This document shows, piece after piece, positions 18,330 through 26,310 of a DNA stretch of 64,000 nucleotides. Where the stretch lies: assembly GCA_003223215.1 (NCBI GenBank), contig QHYH01000115.1, positions 1-64,000 of the forward strand, given 5' to 3'. Below the pieces are notes generated by a model that had not been told where the DNA came from, made no database searches, and saw only the letters and a program-made list of their open reading frames with translations. This DNA comes from Acidobacteriota bacterium (GTDB taxonomy: Bacteria > Acidobacteriota > Terriglobia > Acidiferrales > UBA7541). The first letter of the stretch is position 1. Each line of letters starts with the position of its first letter. The translations under genes and the position numbers were made by a program.

Positions 18330-19904
18330 CTATTTCAGCAATCCATACGCTTCGACTTCCCCACGCGCTCCGAAATACACGCGCCCATTCACGACGAGCG
18401 GAATCGCGAACCGTGTCGCCATCGCGGCGCGATCGCGCTTGCTGTTTTGCTCCGAAGTGTAAATCGGCTGCTCGATATGGTTGCCATCAAACGCATAGAG
18501 CACGGCGGGCCGCTCGGCGCCGTTCCAAGTCTTGGTTGCGATGGCCCAGACGACGGCGTTCTTCCTACCGTCGGCCGAAACGGAAGGCGTGGCGCCGGGG
18601 TTCTCGAATTTGATGCTCGACCGTGTTTTCAACGTGAGTTGTCCGTTCGCGATGGCGTAATCACAGAGATAGTCATCGCTCGACGCGAAGAAGGCGTGGC
18701 CGTTCCAATAGGCCATCGCGCCGTATCCGCCCCCGGCCATGTGCATCCTCTGGACCACCGCATCTCCCTGTGCCTGAAACTGTCCCATCCGGTCGCGGTC
18801 AATCACGTAAATCATTCCGCCTTTGGTCGGCTGTAGAAGCAGGTGAGGATGCGGTCCCGGCTGATCGGGCAATAGCACGGGCCCACTCGAGCCCAAATCG
18901 GCGTCCGCGTCACTCAGTTGTGCCTGATTGAAGGGCGTAAAGGAGTCAGTCACAACGAGCGAAGAATTATGGAGCTCGAGCTTCAGCAGCGTGTCGCCGT
19001 AATCTCGTCCTCCCGAAGCAGCGTCAAAGGTGCCGTTGCCGGTGGCCATATAAACGCTGCCATCCGCGTCCGCGCCCAGTCCCGTGTCGCTCGCCCAGAT
19101 GCCGCCTTCGCTCCCGTCCGGCGTAACGTTCAGCACCGCCTTCTGCTCGAGCGTCTGCGGGTCGTACGCCATCACCCAGCCGTGGTACGGATCCACGTCG
19201 CAGGAAGAGCCCCACGTAAGATAGAGAGTCTTGTTCGCGAGCAACAGGGCCGCCCGCGGGTTTTCTCGCAACGCGTCGAACTGTACTTCCCCGTTCTTGC
19301 TTCCATCGCCCCGGCCCCGAACTCGCGCCGCGATTTGCTTTGGTCCGCCAAATTTCTCCGCCCCCGTGGTGATTGCCAAGGCATGCAAGGACTGAAAATA
19401 CTTGTTGTCCTTGAAGAAATGGCCGATCATCGTGCGTGCCAGCACGTACAGGGTTCCCGACTGCAGATCAATCACCGGGGTTGAGGTAATGCCGACTTCA
19501 GGTTGGATGAAAGGGCACTGCGCGTCTCGTGCGGGAACTGTCTCCTCATCGCGCCGCTTGTTGAGTAAACTCACGTGCCACAGCGGCGGATCATTCGGGC
19601 GATTGGCATCGAACGCATACACGCTGTCGTGCTCCGTGGCTACAAAAAGCACGTCGTGTTTGCCGTTTCGAGGGATCTCTACCGCAGGAAGGAATAATGG
19701 TTGCGCGTACACCGCTCCATCGACCTCGAATGCGCCCAGCTTCCCGAACTGCTTTTCGTTCACGTTTTGCGGAGTCAGGGATTTCTCGTCGAGCGTCGCG
19801 CCCGTCCGCAAATTGTCATACTGCGAAGTCGCTACTTGCGCCGCGCCTGCGCTCGCGCCCAGCGCCAAGGTAACTACCGCACACGCGATCCTGAGTAGGT
19901 TCAT
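18330..19904 (-). CDS. PQQ-like beta-propeller secreted protein
   Basis: A 524-residue protein with a signal peptide (IACAVVTLALGASAGAAQ). It has a series of WD40/PQQ-type blades: VLFVATEHDSVYAFDANRP, GTLYVLARTM, YLTWGSSCDVDPYHGWVMAYD, GSVYMATGNGTFD, GMIYVIDRDRMG, AVLYAFDGNH and GRVYFGARGEVEAYGLL. No heme motif (CxxCH) or known quinoprotein dehydrogenase catalytic residues are evident, so it may be a structural or binding propeller rather than an enzyme. The pseudo-MBL gene follows 55 bases downstream on the same strand, so the two may be co-transcribed. Confidence 0.85.
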   Translation of the reverse strand: MNLLRIACAVVTLALGASAGAAQVATSQYDNLRTGATLDEKSLTPQNVNEKQFGKLGAFEVDGAVYAQPLFLPAVEIPRNGKHDVLFVATEHDSVYAFDANRPNDPPLWHVSLLNKRRDEETVPARDAQCPFIQPEVGITSTPVIDLQSGTLYVLARTMIGHFFKDNKYFQSLHALAITTGAEKFGGPKQIAARVRGRGDGSKNGEVQFDALRENPRAALLLANKTLYLTWGSSCDVDPYHGWVMAYDPQTLEQKAVLNVTPDGSEGGIWASDTGLGADADGSVYMATGNGTFDAASGGRDYGDTLLKLELHNSSLVVTDSFTPFNQAQLSDADADLGSSGPVLLPDQPGPHPHLLLQPTKGGMIYVIDRDRMGQFQAQGDAVVQRMHMAGGGYGAMAYWNGHAFFASSDDYLCDYAIANGQLTLKTRSSIKFENPGATPSVSADGRKNAVVWAIATKTWNGAERPAVLYAFDGNHIEQPIYTSEQNSKRDRAAMATRFAIPLVVNGRVYFGARGEVEAYGLLK

Positions 19905-20082
19905 TTGTAGAGACGTACTTCAGGTCGGTTCGCTTCCGCCGCCCCTGCCTTCCATTGGACGTTTGGACCTGGAGTAAGGACGCTAATGGAGCTCGCAGAT
20001 TTTTTCAAGCATCGGTGCTCGATACCAAGACTTACGGTTTACGACTTGAAGGTCGCGGATTAGGCTGTCACGAACCGCTGAC

Positions 20083-20199
20083 CTATTTTTGTTGTTGCTG
20101 AGGGTCTACCGAGGGAATACCAATGCGCCGGACAAGATCCTGAAACCTGGGATCGCTTCGCAGCGGGTTCAGTCGGAGATCCACCCCGATCCAGGGTAT
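20083..20199 (-). other. In-frame continuation of the winged-helix/TPR gene behind a TGA
   Basis: Reading on past TGA in the same frame gives a peptide ending at TAG 20083-20085. It contains NPLRSDPRFQDLVRRIGIP, the C-terminal sequence usual for these winged-helix/TPR proteins. The TGA falls where a Trp would fit (RST-TGA-IPWIGVD), as from a TGG to TGA change. No convincing selenocysteine-type hairpin was seen after it. Confidence 0.7.
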
Positions 20200-21996
20200 T
20201 CAAGTGGATCGCTGAAGAAAGGCTTGCTGCATGGACTCGATAGCCTTCTCGTTTTCCCCCAGTTCGGTATAGGCATCGGCCACGATGAACCGGCAGATAT
20301 AGTGTTCCTTGGCTTGCTCCAATGCCTTGGCTAGAAGCTGTTTAGCCTTGCCGCTCTGGCCTATATGGGCGAGCGCCCACGCTGCTGTGGCAGTCAAACT
20401 AGGGCTATCCCCGGAAATGCGGACGGTGTCCTCGGCAGCGCGGAGCGTTTCGGCTTGTTGCCCCATCTGGGCGTAAGCCATCGAGAGGACGGCATAAGCA
20501 GTGCCTGCCGCGGGCGCTAACTCAATGGTTTTCCGGCACTGCTCGATGGTTTCCGGCATGCGACCGGAGAAGTAGTAGATCCACAGCGCTTCGTTGCGGC
20601 TTTCGACCGCCAGCGGATCGTAAAGGTAGGCCTGCTGGACGCGCGAGAGCGCTTCATCGAAGCGCCCCAAAGTTCCGAGGTAATTGGCATAACCCAATTG
20701 AGCTTCCGGCAGGCTGGGATTGATGTCGAGCGCCCGGCGATATTCCCTTTCTGCGGCCGGCCAGTCCCAATCAAAAAACAAGCGCACATAGCCAAGCCTA
20801 ACGTGCCCGCTCGCGAGGTGGGTGTCGAGGTCAACAGCGCGCAATGCCGCTTCCTTTGCGCGCGGCATCACTTCGGCTGGGGAACTGTAATACGTGGTTG
20901 AGGCATCGTAGGCTTCGGCCAGGGCCGAATAGAGACGGGCGTCTTTCGCGTCCTTAGCAATTCCTCCCTGGAAATACTCAATTGCCTTATTCACGCTTTC
21001 ACGCGTGCCTTCTCCGAGTTCATGGAGACCCAGAAGGTATTTATCGTAGCTTTCCAGATTGACAGGCGAGGTGGCGGCGGAACCTGTCTCGACGGGTAGC
21101 AATTGGATAGAAAGAGAATGGGTAATCTTCTCGGCGATTTCTCTTTGAATGGTTAAAACATCGGTAAGGGGCCGCTCATAGGTTTCGGCCCAGAGGTGCG
21201 TTTGTTCTCCCGCCTGAATCAGCTGGGCCGTCACGCGCACGCGATCACCGCCGCGGCGCACGCTGCCTTCGAGCAAATAACCAACTCCGAGTTCCTGACC
21301 AATTTGGGCAACGTTTTCTTTTGTACCTTTGTATCGCACGATGGAGGTTCGGGCGATTACCCCAAGCTTGGTGGGCTGGAGCTGGCCCAGCTGGGCGATC
21401 ATCTCCTCCGTCAGACCATCGGCAAAATAATCTTCGCGCGGATCACCGCTCAAATTCGCAAAGGGGAGCACTGCAAGCATGGCTCTTTGAGGGGGAGGTC
21501 TCAGCGACCAGAATCGCCGCGACACTAGCATCGCCGTCACGGCTAGCGCAATCAACACGGTTAGCGGCAAAAACCAGAGTGTTCTCTTTACGTCGACTTG
21601 ACTTGCGGTTTGAGCCGGCCCAGACGCCGGGGACGCCGCTGGATCTGAAGCCGTGGCTGCGCCATCTTCGCGCACCGAAGCAACGAAACGGTAGCCTCGC
21701 CTGGGGATGGTCTCGATGTATTTGCGCCCATCGGGGCTGTCGCCCAACACCTGCCGCAGGTTAAAGACGTGGCGGGACAAATTGCCTTCCTCAATGAAAA
21801 CCCCCGGCCACACTTTTTCTAGCAACTCTTCTTTTTCGACGATGTGCCCGGCCCTCTCGACTAGCACGAGGAGGGTTTCCAGGTCCTTTGGCGGGAGCGT
21901 GACGGGCTGCCCGTCGCGCCGCAAGACTCGCTCTTGGGCTTCGAGTTGGTAAGGCCCGAATGTGTATAAGTGCTTTGCTTTCAATGCCACACCCAA
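20200..21996 (-). CDS. Winged-helix/TolB-like/TPR membrane regulator
   Basis: CadC-like one-component regulator. Residues ~10-105 form an OmpR-type winged helix (DGQPVTLPPKDLETLLVLVERAG, starting with GPYQLEAQERVL and ending IETIPRRGYRFVASV). A transmembrane helix follows near 150 (FLPLTVLIALAVTAML). A TolB-like domain comes next (AVLPFANLSGDPREDYFADG; GVGYLLEGSVRRGGDRVRVTAQL), then TPR repeats to the end. The reading frame stops at TGA 20200-20202, but family sequence continues in the same frame for 38 codons beyond it, so the protein is about 38 residues short unless the TGA is an error or is read through. The DNA target is unknown. Confidence 0.9.
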   Translation of the reverse strand: MGVALKAKHLYTFGPYQLEAQERVLRRDGQPVTLPPKDLETLLVLVERAGHIVEKEELLEKVWPGVFIEEGNLSRHVFNLRQVLGDSPDGRKYIETIPRRGYRFVASVREDGAATASDPAASPASGPAQTASQVDVKRTLWFLPLTVLIALAVTAMLVSRRFWSLRPPPQRAMLAVLPFANLSGDPREDYFADGLTEEMIAQLGQLQPTKLGVIARTSIVRYKGTKENVAQIGQELGVGYLLEGSVRRGGDRVRVTAQLIQAGEQTHLWAETYERPLTDVLTIQREIAEKITHSLSIQLLPVETGSAATSPVNLESYDKYLLGLHELGEGTRESVNKAIEYFQGGIAKDAKDARLYSALAEAYDASTTYYSSPAEVMPRAKEAALRAVDLDTHLASGHVRLGYVRLFFDWDWPAAEREYRRALDINPSLPEAQLGYANYLGTLGRFDEALSRVQQAYLYDPLAVESRNEALWIYYFSGRMPETIEQCRKTIELAPAAGTAYAVLSMAYAQMGQQAETLRAAEDTVRISGDSPSLTATAAWALAHIGQSGKAKQLLAKALEQAKEHYICRFIVADAYTELGENEKAIESMQQAFLQRST

Positions 21997-22195
21997 GCGA
22001 AGAACTTCTCAAGAAATCTTTCAGAACTCCTCAAGGACATTCCCGGCGGAGGGTTGGCACCCTCGGCAGAACACAAGCAGTCCTGGCGCCGCTTCAGCCC
22101 TGCGAATGTGACGATTCTAGCGCATCCGGGGCCGCTTTAGGAGTCAAGCGCAGTGGATTGTTTGATCACCTATTTCAGCAAGGGAGGCTGCTAGC

Positions 22196-22789
22196 ATGAG
22201 AATCGGAAGACTCGCAAGGCAAATCCAGCATTCGACGCTGGCTCTCGTTCTGGCGGGAGCATGCCCCGGTGGCGCTCTGGCGCGCAACCGACACACGCAC
22301 GAGGCCACCGCACAACTTCAACGACTGACAACGGCCCAAGCCACGCTTCTTAAAGTTGTTCGGGACTCGACCGAACGGTTCAAGGATGTGTCAGTGGCCG
22401 AGGCGGAAGGGTACTCGCTCCTATTCGGCTGCGTCAGCGGGCCGGATGCGGGTGCCATGGGCCTTCACTTTGTGAACATGAAACTGGTGGGGCTCGGCGA
22501 AATCGACTCGACACGCCCGCAGATCGTGATCTACGAACCGATGCCCGACGGCCGCCTGCAATTGATCGGTGCTGACTTTCTGGTGATTGCAAGCGACTGG
22601 GACAAAGCACATCCGGGTCAAGGGGCGCCCCAGCTCATGGGACAGCTCTTTCATTATTTCGAGAGCCCTAATCGCTTCGGCCTCCCGGCGTTTTATACGC
22701 TTCACGTGTGGGCGTGGAAGGAAAATCCCAATGGCGCGTTTGTGAATTGGCACCCGAGCGTTTCCTGCCAGGCGTTCTCGGGCCAATAG
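22196..22789 (+). CDS. Secreted protein of unknown function
   Basis: A 197-residue product starting at ATG 22196, with a GGGAGG-like ribosome-binding site about 10 bases upstream. The first ~30 residues look like a signal peptide (STLALVLAGACPGGALA). I do not recognise a named domain. Conserved-looking features are a SLLFGCVSGPDAGAMGLHF segment, PQIVIYEPMPDGRLQLIGADFLV, and a His/Trp-rich end (FYTLHVWAWKENPNGAFVNW). Similar unnamed secreted proteins occur in soil bacteria as far as I recall. It has its own upstream region and precedes the DUF1326 gene by about 100 bases. Confidence 0.75.
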   Translation: MRIGRLARQIQHSTLALVLAGACPGGALARNRHTHEATAQLQRLTTAQATLLKVVRDSTERFKDVSVAEAEGYSLLFGCVSGPDAGAMGLHFVNMKLVGLGEIDSTRPQIVIYEPMPDGRLQLIGADFLVIASDWDKAHPGQGAPQLMGQLFHYFESPNRFGLPAFYTLHVWAWKENPNGAFVNWHPSVSCQAFSGQ

Positions 22790-22892
22790 TCAGACGCTTA
22801 CACCACAAACGATGTTGAGGGCTTGCTTACACGAATTCGGGAATCGAGCGGTTCATGGTTGAGTTCGTATTCCATCGATAAAAGGAGAGGAC

Positions 22893-23567
22893 ATGAAAGC
22901 ATCACCATTGGTTGGAACTGGGTTGGTCCTGGCGCTGGCGGCGTCATTAGCGGCGGCGCCAGGGGAATCTTCGTGGCGGATGAAAGCCGACTACGTGGAA
23001 GCCTGCAGTTGCCATCTTTTTTGCCAGTGCTATTTCAACAAACATGCGGAACATCCCATGTGCGAATTCAACATGGCGGTGACCGTCCGCGAAGGGCATT
23101 CCGGAAACGTTGATCTGGCAAACGCCAAATACTGGTTGACGGGAGACATCGGTGACCAGTGGGGGACAGAGAAGAAGGGGACGTGGGTGGTCGTCTCCTT
23201 CGACCCGAAGACGACTAAGGAGCAGCGCGACGCGCTGGCGCCCATCATTCTGAAGACTTACGGTCTGGAGTGGGGCGAGTTAAAAGTGCAGGAAGCGCCC
23301 ATCGAAGTGCGGCAGTCGGGCGATGTTGTCGAAGCGAAGCTGGCCGACGGAAAAGAGGCTTACTTGAAGCTCAGGCGCGAGCCGGGTGCCGACGGAAAGG
23401 GTGTTGTGCTCAAAAACGTCAAATACTTTAACGCCGTCCAGAACGACGGTTTCCAGCTCTACAGGTCGATGGAACACCGCGCCGATCTCGAGGGGCACCA
23501 GTTTTCCTACTCGGATCGTAACGCCTTCCTTATAACCATCGTGTCCGAAGAGCCGAAGGAACAGTAG
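22893..23567 (+). CDS. DUF1326 domain secreted protein
   Basis: 224 residues, ATG 22893 preceded by an AAAGGAGAGG ribosome-binding site. A short signal peptide (VLALAASLAAAP) is followed by the DUF1326 hallmark Cys cluster YVEACSCHLFCQCYFN, suggesting metal or redox binding. The rest (GDIGDQWGTEKKGTWVVVSFDP; PIILKTYGLEWGELKVQ) matches the family pattern. The family function is not established. The gene ends before a bidirectional hairpin shared with the convergent MocA gene. Confidence 0.85.
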   Translation: MKASPLVGTGLVLALAASLAAAPGESSWRMKADYVEACSCHLFCQCYFNKHAEHPMCEFNMAVTVREGHSGNVDLANAKYWLTGDIGDQWGTEKKGTWVVVSFDPKTTKEQRDALAPIILKTYGLEWGELKVQEAPIEVRQSGDVVEAKLADGKEAYLKLRREPGADGKGVVLKNVKYFNAVQNDGFQLYRSMEHRADLEGHQFSYSDRNAFLITIVSEEPKEQ

Positions 23568-23640
23568 GCGCAAATAGCCGGACGACAGAAAGCAGAGGCG
23601 GAACACCTGTCTCGCTAGCGCCTACTGGGTCCGCTTTGTA

Positions 23641-23670
23641 GAAGAAAGGGGCACGAAGAACCGTGCCCCT
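23641..23670 (-). terminator. Intrinsic terminator of the minus-strand MocA gene
   Basis: A perfect 9-bp stem (AGGGGCACG at 23647-23655 with CGTGCCCCT at 23662-23670) with a 6-base loop. Read on the minus strand it is followed by TTTCTTC, just downstream of the stop at 23697. On the plus strand no T-run follows, so it mainly serves the minus strand. Confidence 0.75.
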
Positions 23671-23696
23671 CATGAACAATCCTTCTGTCAGCGAGC

Positions 23697-25067
23697 TTAC
23701 TGGGTTTTGATCGTGTTCGTGGCAGCGTCCCAAGTAACCGCGGCTTTGCGGAAGTAGGATTCGTTGGCCATGTGGCAGGCCAGCGCCGCGTTGTTGCCGA
23801 ATACAGCATCTTCGACGACGGGCTGGCGAGACTTCACAGCCTGGAAGAATTTCCAGAGGTGAGGCTTTTCCTCGTCCCAGGAAGCGCCCCGGTAGTTGTA
23901 GCCCTCAGACACGGGCTCTTTGCCCGGCTTGGGATCGTGCTCTTCGTGCCATTGCTTGAAATAGGCTTCGCGCATGGCGCGCGGAAAACCATAGGTGTAA
24001 TAGCTGGGAGCTTCGTCCACGCCGGATTGCGGATAATAAGTGATGGTGAATTCCGTCACTTCCAGGATTCCCCGGGAGCCCTGGAAGCGATAGGTCTCTG
24101 GGCTTTCGCAACCCAGATTCAAGCGCAGATAAACCGGCGCGCGGCCTTCACCGTAGTCGAAAAGAACGGCGTGGACGTCGGGCATGTCGCGGCCGTCCTT
24201 AAAGCGCAAAATGTCGCCGAGCGCCAAGGCTTTTCTCGGCGGCTCGTTCCGCCCCAGCATGAAGTTCATGCCGCTCACCAGATGAACGAGCAAATCGCCG
24301 GCGAGCCCCGTTCCGTATTCCCGCCAGCACCGCCAGCGCGCAAAATATTTTGGGGACATGTCAGGATCCCAGGGTTTTTTAGGCGTATCGCCTTGCCAGG
24401 TGTCCCAATCGAAATTGCTGGGAGCCAGGTCCGGCGGCGGTGGATACTCCCACGCGCCGGTGGGATCGTTGCGACCGTAGGTACCCTCGACGAGAGTGAG
24501 CGTGCCGACGATACCGTTCGCAAGCAGCTCTTTTGCTTTGGCGCAGATGACCGAGCTGACGCGCTGCGATCCAATCTGCACGATGCGGCCGGTTTTTTTC
24601 GCCGCGGCCACCATGGCCACGCCGTCGGCAGCGGAATGCGACATGGGCTTTTCGCAGTAGATGTCCTTTCCGGCGTTCACCGCATCGATGACAACATTTT
24701 TGTGCCAGTGATCGGGAACGGCGGCGATGATGCAGTCGATCTCCTTGTTGTCGAGAAGTTCCTTATAGCGGCGCGTGGTGACGACTTTGTCGCCGGCGAT
24801 TTCTTTCGAAAGCGTGTGGCGGCCGTCCCAGAGATCGGCGGCGGCGACGCATTCGACGCCGGAGAGCTGCACGGCATTCGTCAGCAGGCCCGAGCCCTGC
24901 ATGCCGATGCCGATGATGCCGAAACGCACGCGGTCGCTCGGCGAAGGTGATTGTAAGGGCAGAGGAATGTGCTCCGGCTCGAGAAAAATTCTGGGCGAAG
25001 CGGCGAGCGCGCCGGTAGCGCCGGCGCTGCGTTCGAGGAATTCGCGGCGTGACAGGCCTTTTTTCAT
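23697..25067 (-). CDS. Gfo/Idh/MocA family oxidoreductase, Tat-exported
   Basis: 456-residue NAD-dependent oxidoreductase. ATG 25067 is chosen because AGGAG precedes it and the product opens with a Tat motif (SRREFLERSAGATGALAAS). The Rossmann motif is FGIIGIGMQGSG and the EKP motif is CEKPMSHS. The C-terminal domain (RCWREYGTGLAGDLLVHLV) is typical of the secreted Bacteroidetes/Acidobacteria group with long C-termini, near glycoside-processing Gfo/Idh/MocA enzymes. It may form an operon with the TIM-barrel gene, although that gene is upstream on the same strand with about 210 bases between. The substrate is unknown. Confidence 0.9.
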   Translation of the reverse strand: MKKGLSRREFLERSAGATGALAASPRIFLEPEHIPLPLQSPSPSDRVRFGIIGIGMQGSGLLTNAVQLSGVECVAAADLWDGRHTLSKEIAGDKVVTTRRYKELLDNKEIDCIIAAVPDHWHKNVVIDAVNAGKDIYCEKPMSHSAADGVAMVAAAKKTGRIVQIGSQRVSSVICAKAKELLANGIVGTLTLVEGTYGRNDPTGAWEYPPPPDLAPSNFDWDTWQGDTPKKPWDPDMSPKYFARWRCWREYGTGLAGDLLVHLVSGMNFMLGRNEPPRKALALGDILRFKDGRDMPDVHAVLFDYGEGRAPVYLRLNLGCESPETYRFQGSRGILEVTEFTITYYPQSGVDEAPSYYTYGFPRAMREAYFKQWHEEHDPKPGKEPVSEGYNYRGASWDEEKPHLWKFFQAVKSRQPVVEDAVFGNNAALACHMANESYFRKAAVTWDAATNTIKTQ

Positions 25068-25278
25068 GTTGCGCTCCTCAAGGAAGTTGAGTTCAGTGGA
25101 CAGTTCGAAACCAAAGTCAAAAGCCAAGGGGCCGCGGACCTACAGCAACAAGAAATGAGAACCGCTGGCCAACTCCACAAGTGCTTCAGCGCCACCCGCG
25201 AAGCTAGTGGAAAGGACCTCAGGCTTGAAGGCTTGAGCTACGGCCTGGCCTGAGCTACTGCTTGGCCCGAGATACCGT

Positions 25279-26220
25279 TCAGAATTTCAAATTGCGCAGA
25301 TACGTGTAGCTGATTTTGATGTCGTCGAAAGCAGATTTCGGATCGTCATTCTCAACGAAATAGTGTTGGATGCCGGCTTTGTCCGCGTGCGCGAAAAGAT
25401 TTTTCCAATCGATGGAGCCTTGGCCGACGTCGGCCATGTGTCCGCCATACCTGACGGTCTGCCCCATGGCGCCCTGGTAGCCGCTGTTGGAGCTGGCGTC
25501 TTTGACCCAATCCTTGACATGCACAAGAGGGAAGCGCCCGGGGTATTTATCGAAATACGCGATGGGATCTTTCCCGGCGACACTGATCCAGCAGAGATCC
25601 ATCTCCATGGCGACGAGTTTGGGATCCGTTTCGGCGAGAAGAAAATCGTAAGGAAGTTTGCCGCCGAGAGAATCGGCTGGCTGAAATTCGAAGGAGTGAT
25701 TGTGGTAGCCGAATTGGATGCCGGCTTTTTGGCTTTCTTCGCCGGCTTTGTTGAAGAGATCCGCTGCACGCTTCCATCCGTCGGGCCCGGTGCGCTGTTT
25801 TTCGTCGATCCAGGGACAAATGATATAGCTGTGGCCAACAATTTTCGCAGCTTCGAGAGCTTCGGACCATTTTTTCTCGACGACGTCGTAGCCGACGTGG
25901 CAGGAAGGAGCAACCAGGCCGTCTTTGTCGAGCAGTTCACGAATTTCTTTCGGCGAATGGTCGTAGTAGCCAGCGAATTCCACTTCCTTGTAGCCGGTGG
26001 CGGCAACTTTGGCGATAGTGCCGCCAAAGTCGGTTTTCATGGCGGCGCGAACGGTGTAGAGCTGGAGGCCGATGCGCGCGATTTTGTGCGTTGGGTTTTC
26101 AGGAATTGCTTTGGCAAACCCTGGGTTGAGGCGAGCCGCGGCCCAGCTGGGTTTGGCGGCGGCGGAAAGAGTTGCGGCAAGCGAAGTGCCGATAAATGTG
26201 CGTCGGTTCATGCGCTGCAT
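25279..26220 (-). CDS. Sugar phosphate isomerase/epimerase, Tat-exported
   Basis: A 313-residue xylose-isomerase-like TIM barrel. ATG 26220 has AGAGG five bases upstream; another ATG three codons later is possible. The Tat signal is NRRTFIGTSLAATLSAA. Barrel features: GLQLYTVR at strand 1, VEFAGYYDHSPKEIRELL, and metal or catalytic residues in YHNHSFEF, MEMDLCWISVAG, LVHVKDW and FVENDDP. It belongs with the 23697 MocA gene as a typical pair for modifying exported sugar derivatives. A terminator at 26261-26298 separates it from the TonB receptor upstream. Confidence 0.9.
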   Translation of the reverse strand: MQRMNRRTFIGTSLAATLSAAAKPSWAAARLNPGFAKAIPENPTHKIARIGLQLYTVRAAMKTDFGGTIAKVAATGYKEVEFAGYYDHSPKEIRELLDKDGLVAPSCHVGYDVVEKKWSEALEAAKIVGHSYIICPWIDEKQRTGPDGWKRAADLFNKAGEESQKAGIQFGYHNHSFEFQPADSLGGKLPYDFLLAETDPKLVAMEMDLCWISVAGKDPIAYFDKYPGRFPLVHVKDWVKDASSNSGYQGAMGQTVRYGGHMADVGQGSIDWKNLFAHADKAGIQHYFVENDDPKSAFDDIKISYTYLRNLKF

Positions 26221-26260
26221 TTTACCTCTTCGAGAAGAAAAGGGAACAGCGATTCGACCG

Positions 26261-26298
26261 AAAAAGAAGGGCGGTCTAACTAAGTCGGGCCGCCCCTT
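26261..26298 (-). terminator. Intrinsic terminator after the TonB receptor gene
   Basis: The stem pairs AAGGGCGG (26267-26274) with CCGCCC(C)TT (26290-26298), one base bulged. On the minus strand it is followed by TTCTTTTTC. It lies 13 bases past the receptor stop codon and before the next minus-strand gene. Confidence 0.65.
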
Positions 26299-26310
26299 GA
26301 GCTGAAACCG

